Positions 8,556-15,287 of a stretch of DNA of 64,000 bases are shown here, one piece after another. The stretch comes from UBA11612 sp963976395. Lineage in GTDB: Bacteria > Pseudomonadota > Alphaproteobacteria > Rhodospirillales > Rhodospirillaceae. The notes under the pieces were generated by a model. The model was not told the DNA's origin and ran no database searches. It saw only the letters and a list, made by a program, of their open reading frames with translations. Position 1 is the first letter of the stretch. Each line of letters starts with the position of its first letter. The position numbers were made by a program, and so were the translations under genes. The stretch is taken from assembly GCA_963976395.1 (NCBI GenBank), contig CAXBLG010000008.1:26957-90956 (forward strand), given 5' to 3'.

Positions 8556-8781
8556 TCTTTCCGCGCCTGACTACTTTTGTTCGTTTATTAGGCCGCGCAT
8601 CGGTGGATGGTGACGGTGTTCCCAAACCCAGTATCGCTCCCGCGCTAGGCGTAGCAGCCGTTCCGCACAATGTCCAGGCGGCGCGCGGGTCTCCCGCCCT
8701 ACTAGCCGAATTGGGTCCGAAGTTGCTATTGGATATGATCCAGGGCACAAACAATTTTACACACAATCCAAGGCCAGATGG

Positions 8782-9357
8782 ATGCAAGTATCGTTAAAAT
8801 CAACCTGCGTATGGATGTCTACGGCGATTTGGGTGATAGGGGTTTGTGCCCTTTTGCAGAGCCCGGCCCAGGGGTCCGAAGAGCCGGTCCTTGATGAAAC
8901 TCAGGTCGAGACGGCAGCGGATGATTCGGCGCCGCGCAGCACCAATCTGCCGCTTCCCCGGTTTGTATCCTTGCGGACGGACCCCATCAATATGCGGACA
9001 GGGCCCGGCGTGCGCTACCCGGTGGACTGGGTTTATGTGCGCAGGGGGCTTCCGGTGGAAGTGGTTGCGGAATTTGACACCTGGCGGCGTATCAATGATC
9101 CGGATGGTGCTGATGGCTGGATTCACACCAGCATGCTGTCGGCCCGGCGCACCGCCGTTGTGAGCGGCGGCCTGCGCCCGCTCCGGCGCACCAGCGAAGA
9201 TGAGGGCGATCTTTTGGCGCGTGTTGAACCCGGGGTTGTCGTGAATGTTCAAAGGTGCCCGACCGGTAGCTATTGCCGGGTTGAAGTGTCTGGCGTGCAG
9301 GGCTGGATTCGCCGCGATCATCTCTGGGGCGTCTATTCAGATGAAGTGATCGAATAA
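8782..9357 (+). CDS. Exported SH3-domain protein
   Basis: A 191-residue periplasmic protein with a signal peptide (hydrophobic core about 12-27, cleavage near AQGSEE), an acidic linker and two bacterial SH3-like units. The first, about 62-120, has the typical SLRTDPINMRTGPGVRYPV strand and GWIHTSMLS. The second, about 125-180, has LARVEPGVVVNV and GWIRRDHLWGV. Such SH3_4 proteins bind cell-wall peptides in some bacteria; the alphaproteobacterial family has no assigned role. It stands alone. The 226 bases before it (8556-8781) contain nothing I can identify. Confidence 0.8.
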   Translation: MQVSLKSTCVWMSTAIWVIGVCALLQSPAQGSEEPVLDETQVETAADDSAPRSTNLPLPRFVSLRTDPINMRTGPGVRYPVDWVYVRRGLPVEVVAEFDTWRRINDPDGADGWIHTSMLSARRTAVVSGGLRPLRRTSEDEGDLLARVEPGVVVNVQRCPTGSYCRVEVSGVQGWIRRDHLWGVYSDEVIE

Positions 9358-9382
9358 CGCTGCCGTATGTAAATCTGGCGTA

Positions 9383-9994
9383 TTAAGCGAAATCTTCGGC
9401 TAGAGCGGCTTGCGCGTCTTTCTGCAATACAGCCATATGTCCGTAATTGGGATGATTGATCCCGACGGTAATCTCGGTGCCCGGTTCGCGAAAAGCAGTG
9501 AGTTGTTCGGGTGTAAAGGGAAAATGGAGAAAATGAACCGACGAAGTTTTCCCTTCTGCGGTGGTGCGCTCCAAGTCATCTTCCGGTACACCCTTTACCG
9601 TATGACCTGAGAACTTTATCGCAACCATATCTTCGATATGTCCCAGGGTACTTAAAGTTCTGCGCCGGACATCCTCGTCCTCAATTTCGATCATCATAGT
9701 CGCAACCAGTTCCGCGCCTTGCGGAATGAGGGGATTATAGGCGCTGAGTTCGCCTTCAATCTGCTCTTCCCCTCCACGTTCGATATAAAGCATCTCTTGA
9801 ACTTGCGCCCACATGGTCTCATAGCTCTCAAAGTACAGCGTGACATGAGGGCCAATATGAACACGGCGTTTGCGTTTTTGTTCAACCAGCGTTGCGCGAT
9901 GTTGTTTGCGAATCTTGCCGTATTCATCTAACGGCATAATATCGGCGCGCGTAATTTGGCGGCGCGGTGAATAAGTCTGTGATGTTTTCAACAT
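9383..9994 (-). CDS. DUF3501 family protein
   Basis: A 203-residue cytoplasmic protein of DUF3501, recognised by the ITRADIMPLDEY start, the RVHIGPHVTLYFESYETM segment and the ERGGEEQIEGELSAYNPLIP segment. Its biochemical function is not known. In many proteobacteria the family is encoded beside rubrerythrin and a CCG-type Fe-S oxidoreductase, which is the case here, so a part in peroxide or iron-linked electron transfer is inferred. The start follows AGGGAGG. It is the last gene of the unit, 26 bases after the oxidoreductase stop. Confidence 0.85.
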   Translation of the reverse strand: MLKTSQTYSPRRQITRADIMPLDEYGKIRKQHRATLVEQKRKRRVHIGPHVTLYFESYETMWAQVQEMLYIERGGEEQIEGELSAYNPLIPQGAELVATMMIEIEDEDVRRRTLSTLGHIEDMVAIKFSGHTVKGVPEDDLERTTAEGKTSSVHFLHFPFTPEQLTAFREPGTEITVGINHPNYGHMAVLQKDAQAALAEDFA

Positions 9995-10020
9995 CGTGCC
10001 TCCCTAATTATTATAAATGA

Positions 10021-11361
10021 TCAAGCAAGGTCGTAAGCCTTGGCTAAAATCTGAATCGGATGGAGGGCTTGCACAGTTTTTTGTGTCGGGCCATCCAGCT
10101 TTTCGAAACCCTGCGCCAAATGCTTTCCCGCGAGAGGGCACTCTGATGCCAGATAAAGTTTGTCGGCATCTGCGGCTTTTCGCACGGTTTGGCGCGCGAA
10201 TTTTGTCGCAACCTCGAAGTTTTCTTTTTTAATGCCCCACGATCCGCCGTGACCGGAGCATCGCTCGACCACCGTAACGTCGGTCTCGGGAATGAGGCGC
10301 AACATCTCCGCACCCTTCGGACCCATATTCTGGGCGCGGGCATGGCAGGCAAGGTGAAGGGCAATGCCGCCCGGCAGAGGCGTCAATCCGTCTGCGATGC
10401 CTTCCTGGTCGGCAATGTCGATAATGTACTCAGTAATGTCGTAGGTCGCGCGGGCGAGAGCCTGGACGTTCTCGTCCTCGGGCACAATCAGCGGCCATTC
10501 GAACTTCATCATCAAAGCGCAGCTCGGCACGACGGCGATGATATCTTTATTCTGGTCAATGTAAGGTTTCAGCTTAGCAGCAACGGTCCGAGCTTGTTCT
10601 GCAACTCTTGCCAAATCGCCCTGCTCTAGTTGAGGCATGCCGCAGCATCCGGGGTAGGAAACCTCGGTCTCGACGCCGTTCTTCGCCAGAACACTCAACG
10701 CAGCCTCGCCGATTCCCGGATTGTTATAATTGGCGAAGCATGTTGCAAAAATCACCGCCTTGCGTCCAAAAGCTGGGGCCTCGCGGTTTATGGCCGGCGG
10801 CGAATGTTTGGCTCTTTCCGTGAATGGCGTGCCGTGGAATTTTGGTAGTTCCGCGTCGCGGTGCACGCCGGCTATTTTTTCTAAAACCGGGCGCGTCAAT
10901 GCATTGCCGCGTTTAGTCCCCCAATTTGCAAGACCGGGTACGAGTCCTCCGAGCTTGCCGTTTCGGTCGGTTTCCGTGAGCTGCTTGTCAAAAAAGGGTG
11001 TGCCGTTTTGCGCGTGCTCGGCCGCGCGGTAGCGCAGCATCAGGTGAGGGAAATCAATATTGAATTCGTGAGGTGGAACATAGGGACATTTGGTGAGAAA
11101 GCACATGTCGCACAACGTGCAAGCATCAACCACGTGTTTAAAGTCAGCGCTTTTTACGCCTTCAAGCTCGTCGTCTTCGGCGGCATCGATGAGGTCAAAT
11201 AGGCGGGGAAAGGAATCGCAGAGATTGAAACACCGTCGGCACCCATGACAGACGTCGAATTGACGGCGCATCTCGGCATCAAGCTTGTCGGCGTCAATAT
11301 AATCGGGGTTCGTCCAATCGATAACGTGCCGCGTCGGCGCGTCTAGGCTGCCTTCTCTCAT
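10021..11361 (-). CDS. Fe-S oxidoreductase, GlpC/heterodisulfide reductase-like
   Basis: A 446-residue protein with two N-terminal [4Fe-4S] motifs, C38-x2-C41-x2-C44-x3-C48 and C81-x2-C84-x2-C87-x4-C92, followed by two cysteine-rich CCG-type modules (YPGCCGMPQ and the modified ERCSGHGGSWG). This is the layout of GlpC and HdrB-related subunits, which pass electrons between a flavoprotein and quinone or a redox partner. No glycerol-3-phosphate dehydrogenase lies nearby, so GlpC itself is unlikely. The DUF3501 and rubrerythrin neighbours suggest that it feeds or drains electrons for peroxide reduction; this is inference from a recurring gene cluster. Confidence 0.85.
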   Translation of the reverse strand: MREGSLDAPTRHVIDWTNPDYIDADKLDAEMRRQFDVCHGCRRCFNLCDSFPRLFDLIDAAEDDELEGVKSADFKHVVDACTLCDMCFLTKCPYVPPHEFNIDFPHLMLRYRAAEHAQNGTPFFDKQLTETDRNGKLGGLVPGLANWGTKRGNALTRPVLEKIAGVHRDAELPKFHGTPFTERAKHSPPAINREAPAFGRKAVIFATCFANYNNPGIGEAALSVLAKNGVETEVSYPGCCGMPQLEQGDLARVAEQARTVAAKLKPYIDQNKDIIAVVPSCALMMKFEWPLIVPEDENVQALARATYDITEYIIDIADQEGIADGLTPLPGGIALHLACHARAQNMGPKGAEMLRLIPETDVTVVERCSGHGGSWGIKKENFEVATKFARQTVRKAADADKLYLASECPLAGKHLAQGFEKLDGPTQKTVQALHPIQILAKAYDLA

Positions 11362-11428
11362 AACGTCACCGGTTCCATAGACTGATGAATTTGTCGCGCG
11401 TTCAAAAAGTGCGGGAGCGTGTGGTAGA

Positions 11429-11472
11429 AAAAACCGGTCGAACCCCTTTTATAGGTTGCTCGACCGGTTTTG
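11429..11472 (-). terminator. Stem-loop terminator after rubrerythrin
   Basis: AAACCGGTCGA and TCGACCGGTTT form an 11-base-pair stem around a loop of about 20 bases; on the minus strand the stem ends in a run of six T. It lies between the rubrerythrin stop and the Fe-S oxidoreductase start, so it would end or attenuate rubrerythrin transcripts before the downstream genes. Confidence 0.75.
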
Positions 11473-11507
11473 AAATCCTCGTGCTTTAAGGCTACGCAGG
11501 TCGAGCG

Positions 11508-11927
11508 TTAGCTCAGACTGTCGAGAGCCTTTTGAAATCTTCCGGCGTGAGATTTTTCGGCTTTGGCCAATGTTTCAAACCAATCGGCGATTTCATCGAA
11601 GCCTTCTTCGCGGGCGGTTTTGGCCATGCCTGGGTACATGTCGGTGTATTCGTGGGTTTCACCAGCGACAGCGGCCTTAAGGTTGGCGCTTGAATCACCG
11701 ATAGGTTCGCCGGTCGCGGGATCTCCCGTTTCTTCGAGATATTCGAGGTGTCCGAAAGCATGACCGGTTTCACCTTCCGCAGTTGAGCGGAAAAGGGCTG
11801 AAACTTCATTCTGGCCTTCTACATCCGCCTTTTGCGCGAAATAGAGATAGCGACGGTTTGCCTGGCTCTCGCCGGCGAAAGCAGCCTTCAAATTCTCTTC
11901 GGTCTTGGAACTTTTCAATTGTGCCAT
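11508..11927 (-). CDS. Rubrerythrin, short form without rubredoxin domain
   Basis: A 139-residue di-iron four-helix protein. Rubrerythrins reduce hydrogen peroxide using electrons from rubredoxin-type donors. Metal ligands fit AAFAGESQANRRY (helix A glutamate), AEGETGHAFGHLE (ExxH), AAVAGETHEYT and AEKSHAGRF (ExxH). The usual C-terminal rubredoxin domain with four cysteines is absent, so an external electron donor is needed; the adjacent Fe-S oxidoreductase is an attractive candidate. The start follows AAGGAGG. A perfect Irr-type operator lies about 115 bases upstream, which suggests iron-dependent control. Confidence 0.92.
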   Translation of the reverse strand: MAQLKSSKTEENLKAAFAGESQANRRYLYFAQKADVEGQNEVSALFRSTAEGETGHAFGHLEYLEETGDPATGEPIGDSSANLKAAVAGETHEYTDMYPGMAKTAREEGFDEIADWFETLAKAEKSHAGRFQKALDSLS

Positions 11928-12021
11928 ATGCGCCTCCTTAAATTGTGCTTCTGTGGCTGCGGAAATTGGAAAGGATGCGGCAGCTAGCGCACCGCGTCCA
12001 TCGTTCTATGTTTTATGAAAC

Positions 12022-12036
12022 GACACCTAGGGTGTC
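12022..12036. promoter_or_regulatory. Palindrome next to the ICE-like site
   Basis: GACACCTAGGGTGTC has perfect six-base arms around TAG and lies seven bases from the ICE-like dyad, between it and the rubrerythrin start. It could be a second operator or part of the leader. No cognate protein is known to me. Confidence 0.35.
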
Positions 12037-12042
12037 AAGTAG

Positions 12043-12059
12043 TTTAGAATAGTTCTAAA
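12043..12059. promoter_or_regulatory. ICE-like Irr operator upstream of rubrerythrin
   Basis: TTTAGAATAGTTCTAAA is a perfect dyad with seven-base arms around TAG. It matches the iron control element recognised by the heme-sensing regulator Irr in alphaproteobacteria (TTTAGAA-N3-TTCTAAA). A partial second copy, TTTAGAATGGTTC, begins at 12061. It lies between the irr stop and the rubrerythrin start, upstream of the rubrerythrin gene. The irr gene next door supplies the likely binding protein. Confidence 0.75.
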
Positions 12060-12120
12060 TTTTAGAATGGTTCGCAGGGCGCGAAATTAGAGGCCCCCAT
12101 CTTTGCTGTGATTATCGGTA

Positions 12121-12546
12121 TTAATCCTTGATGCGAATAACGACATCAACCCGCGAGATTTCGGTGCCCTTTGGTGTGCGTGGCAAGGAAGAAATGTGAA
12201 TGTCGTCGTTAGCAATGTCTTCCAAGCGCCGCGAGCGTTCATAGAAGAAGTGATGGTGATCGCTGGTGTTCGTATCAAAATACGTTCCCATGGAATCGAC
12301 CGAAAGGGCTCTCAGCAAGCCTTTAGCCGTGAAATCGTGAAGGGCGTTATAGATGGTTGCAAGTGACACATCGATGTCGCTGGCTCGGGCTTCCTTGAAC
12401 AAATCTTCGGCTGAAACATGGCGGTGGCCCTTCGCAAACAGCAATCGGGCGAGGGCCAAACGCTGGCGCGTCGGCCGCAAACCAATTGTTCGCAACCGTT
12501 CCAATACGTCTGACTCCGACGGAATTTCTGATTTTTGCTTTGCCAT
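12121..12546 (-). CDS. irr: Iron response regulator Irr (Fur family)
   Basis: A 141-residue Fur-superfamily repressor/activator. The N-terminal winged helix has GLRPTRQRLALARLLFAKG and VSLATIYNALHDF. The dimer domain carries the HHH heme-binding stretch at 97-99 (DTNTSDHHHFF) characteristic of Irr, and lacks the CxxC zinc motif of Fur and PerR. In alphaproteobacteria Irr accumulates under iron limitation, is destabilised by heme, and represses iron-using genes through ICE sites. The C-terminal RVDVVIRIKD also matches Irr. Its own start has a weak ribosome-binding site. The adjacent ICE-like dyad and rubrerythrin gene fit local control. Confidence 0.88.
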   Translation of the reverse strand: MAKQKSEIPSESDVLERLRTIGLRPTRQRLALARLLFAKGHRHVSAEDLFKEARASDIDVSLATIYNALHDFTAKGLLRALSVDSMGTYFDTNTSDHHHFFYERSRRLEDIANDDIHISSLPRTPKGTEISRVDVVIRIKD

Positions 12547-12711
12547 ATCAGCCTACGCGAACTTTCTCATCTTCAAGTTCTCTTAGGTTATCACATCAAA
12601 GATTTAAATTCAGCCCATATGGGCGCTGGGTTGAAATAGGGCTTTTGCCCGACTCCAGCAAGCCTCTGTGGTGAGCTTGTATATATTTTTGGCTTTCTCT
12701 CATTGTGAGGT

Positions 12712-12806
12712 GCCAAACGCGGTGGACCGGCGAAACCGGGGGGGGATGAGGGGGGGGGAGATTTCGCCAGTCCACCATTTCGGTTCCTTACGGAACCCCG
12801 TTTGGC
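12712..12806. repeat. Nested inverted-repeat element with G-run apex
   Basis: Outer arms GCCAAACG (12712-12719) and CGTTTGGC (12799-12806) enclose inner arms GGTGGACCGGCGAAA (12721-12735) and TTTCGCCAGTCCACC (12762-12776), which pair with one G-T. The apical loop holds G8 and G9 runs separated by ATGA. A small hairpin GGTTCC-TTAC-GGAACC follows at 12782-12797. It is the only notable content of the 443-base gap 12547-12989 between irr and the cold-shock gene; I see no protein gene there. It could be a structured RNA, a double terminator or a palindromic repeat element. Confidence 0.55.
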
Positions 12807-12989
12807 GAGCTTAGAACTGCTCGATGTGCAGTCCTTGTGGCCGTGTTCCAGGACCAACAAGCTCCAGCAAAACATCGCGGCGGATTATGTCCTGACTGCG
12901 GCTAAGAGCTTAAAATGCTGTTAGGTCACCGGGGTGAAGACGCATCAGGCGGCATGGTGCGGGCTGACACGCCCTGTCGGTGCCGCGAA

Positions 12990-13511
12990 TTAGGCTTCGG
13001 TGGATTGCGGCGGGCTACTCAGTATCTCGACTTGTACAGCCATCGGACCTTTTTTGCCTGGGCGAACGTGCATGCGAACGTGTTGTCCGGATTCCAGTCG
13101 GTCCAGGTTGGACCGCTGCAATGCGCCAATGCCGACAAAAACGTCGGCACTCCCATCAGCGGGCATCCCAAAACCATAGCCCTTATCAACTGCGAAAAAC
13201 TTGATCTCGCCATCGACGACGGATTCCTCACCGTTCTCGGCTTCCGGCAGGTCATCCTGAACGGTGGAGTCATCAACGCGTTCAATAGCGGAGACTTGTG
13301 GGCCGCGTGGGCCGCTCGACAAATCGCATATGAGAGTTGCGCCCTGGCGCAATGTGCGCAATCCGGCGCGTTGCACGACAGACACATGCAAGAAGGCGTC
13401 CGGCGTTCCATCGGTCGGCGCAACGAAGCCGAAACCTTTAGCCGGATTGAACCATTTAACCTTAGCGGTTACGCCTGTCTGGGCGATCTCCGCCGGAGAA
13501 GACGACTGCAT
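12990..13511 (-). CDS. Double cold-shock-domain protein
   Basis: A 173-residue RNA/DNA chaperone with two cold-shock domains. The first, about 14-75, has KVKWFNPAKGFGFVAP with both RNP motifs and DAFLHVS. The second, about 98-160, has EIKFFAVDKGYGFGMPADG and DVFVGIGAL. A linker rich in acidic residues joins them. Tandem CSD proteins of this kind are typical of alphaproteobacteria, where they often respond to cold or stationary phase. ATG at 13511 is chosen; a TTG at 13541 would add ten residues outside the domain. The 13512-13701 stretch probably holds its promoter and leader; no specific site could be named. Confidence 0.85.
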   Translation of the reverse strand: MQSSSPAEIAQTGVTAKVKWFNPAKGFGFVAPTDGTPDAFLHVSVVQRAGLRTLRQGATLICDLSSGPRGPQVSAIERVDDSTVQDDLPEAENGEESVVDGEIKFFAVDKGYGFGMPADGSADVFVGIGALQRSNLDRLESGQHVRMHVRPGKKGPMAVQVEILSSPPQSTEA

Positions 13512-13701
13512 TGGTACCAGAAACCTGTAAACCCACCCCAATTACTCCAAAACTGTACACCAATTTCTTGTTCAGCCAACCTTAGAGTCGATTGGTGTGG
13601 ATCGTCCGTTGCGGGTGTGTGGGTTCACAACGACGATTCCGCAATGCACAAAAATTTCGCAATGATTTAATGCAGCGCAATTCGGCTACAGAGACGTGCA
13701 T

Positions 13702-15213
13702 CTATGGTTGCGTTTTTACCCGCGCGACAGCGTTCTGCCAGTCGGTGAGCAGAGCGGCTCTGCGGACGGACTCCATCGAGGGGGTCGCGCGGGACTCTAG
13801 GCGCCATGCGGTTTTGACCTCGTCCAATGACGAATAGACACCGCGTCCTAGTCCCGCCAAAAACGCCGCGCCAAGTACGGTTGTTTCGTTATACGCGGGC
13901 CGTTCTACGGGCACGTCGCAAATGTCAGCGAGAAACTGGAGGAGCCAAGTGTTGGCAGCCATGCCTCCGTCTACACGCAGTGCGGAAGGTGCGGGGATTC
14001 CATCTTGCCGCAAAGCATTCAGCAAGTCGGCAGTCTGAAAACAAACCGACTCGAGACCCGCGCGAACGACCTCAGCCACGCCGGTGTCGCGTGTCAGCCC
14101 CAAAATCGCGCCGCGTGCATGTGGATCCCAATGCGGAGCTCCAAGCCCGGTGAAGGCGGGCACAAGAACGACGCGCCCATTATTCGCACCTTTGTCTCCA
14201 GCATCATTCAAGCTTGCGGCTAGTGTTTCCGAGTCGGCGGCGTGCTCGATCAACTTCATGTTGTCGCGCAGCCATTGAATAACGGTTCCGGCGTTGAAGA
14301 TACTGCCTTCCAAGGCATAAGTGATGACGCCGTCGATCTGATAGGCGATGGTGGTCAGCATTCGGTTTTTGGATTTCAAGGCTTCAGCGCCTGTGCTGGC
14401 TAGAACAAAGCATCCCGTTCCATAGGTGCTTTTAATCATGCCCGGGGCAAAGCAGGCTTGTCCTACCAGTGCGCCTTGCTGGTCTCCAACAATGCCGCAG
14501 ACCGGAATTTCCGCGCCCAGAATATCCGCATCAGTCTGTCCGAACGATCCTGCGGTATCGCGAATATCCGGCAACATGGACTTGGGAACGCCGAAAAGCT
14601 TAAGGAGATCGTCGTCCCACCCACCTGAGTGTATATTGCACAGCATAGTGCGCGACGCGTTAGTGGCGTCGGTTGCGTGAGTCCGACCGCCGGTCAGGCG
14701 CCACAGCAAGAATGTATCAATGGTCCCAAAGGCTAGATGTCCGGCCTCGGCTGCCGAACGTGCGCCGTCGATGGTGTTCAGCATCCATTCGATTTTAGTG
14801 GCCGAGAAATAGGAGTCTAAGAGCAGACCGGATTTGTCTTGAATGGTTTGCTCGTGACCTTCCTTTTTCAACTCGGCACAACGCGCCGCGCCGCGCCGGT
14901 CCTGCCAGACAATGGCATTCATCAAGGGTTTGCCGGTGCGCCGGTCCCAGACTACGGTGGTTTCTCGTTGATTGGTGATGCCGATCGCGGCGATGTTTGC
15001 CGGACCGCCGGTTTGTGCAATCACCGTGCGGCAGACGTCGACAACGGCGGTCCAGATTTCCTCGGGGTCGTGTTCAACCCAGCCGTCCGTCGGAAAAATT
15101 TGCTTTAGCGATTGCTGGGAAACTGCCAAAGGCTGCGCATCCGCATCGAACATCACCGCGCGGGTCGAGGTCGTGCCTTGGTCTATGGCTAGGATACGGG
15201 TCGTATCGGGCAT
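13702..15213 (-). CDS. glpK: Glycerol kinase
   Basis: A 503-residue FGGY kinase that phosphorylates glycerol to sn-glycerol 3-phosphate with ATP. It has the full length and motifs of the family: LAIDQGTTSTRAVMFD at the N-terminus, GITNQRETTVVWDRRTG, WQDRR, FGTIDTFLLWRLTGG, STYGTGCFVL and FTGLGAPHWDP, plus DGGMAANTWLLQFLADI. The start ATG at 15213 follows AAGGA. No glycerol facilitator or glycerol-3-phosphate dehydrogenase is adjacent, so it is a stand-alone gene. A 74-base gap separates it from the upstream gene on the same strand. Confidence 0.95.
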   Translation of the reverse strand: MPDTTRILAIDQGTTSTRAVMFDADAQPLAVSQQSLKQIFPTDGWVEHDPEEIWTAVVDVCRTVIAQTGGPANIAAIGITNQRETTVVWDRRTGKPLMNAIVWQDRRGAARCAELKKEGHEQTIQDKSGLLLDSYFSATKIEWMLNTIDGARSAAEAGHLAFGTIDTFLLWRLTGGRTHATDATNASRTMLCNIHSGGWDDDLLKLFGVPKSMLPDIRDTAGSFGQTDADILGAEIPVCGIVGDQQGALVGQACFAPGMIKSTYGTGCFVLASTGAEALKSKNRMLTTIAYQIDGVITYALEGSIFNAGTVIQWLRDNMKLIEHAADSETLAASLNDAGDKGANNGRVVLVPAFTGLGAPHWDPHARGAILGLTRDTGVAEVVRAGLESVCFQTADLLNALRQDGIPAPSALRVDGGMAANTWLLQFLADICDVPVERPAYNETTVLGAAFLAGLGRGVYSSLDEVKTAWRLESRATPSMESVRRAALLTDWQNAVARVKTQP

Positions 15214-15287
15214 AGCTATCGGTCCTTGTAGCGGAATGCTGCCAAGCCGACAGTTTAGCTCAATTTGGGTTCTCTAAAGGGAATTGT

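Noticed and set aside
8556..8781. Possible small gene in the gap before the SH3 protein
   Set aside because: Short frames exist on both strands, but none has a ribosome-binding site or recognisable features.
12915..13670. 251-residue + strand frame
   Set aside because: It is the antisense of the double cold-shock protein, whose domains are clear.
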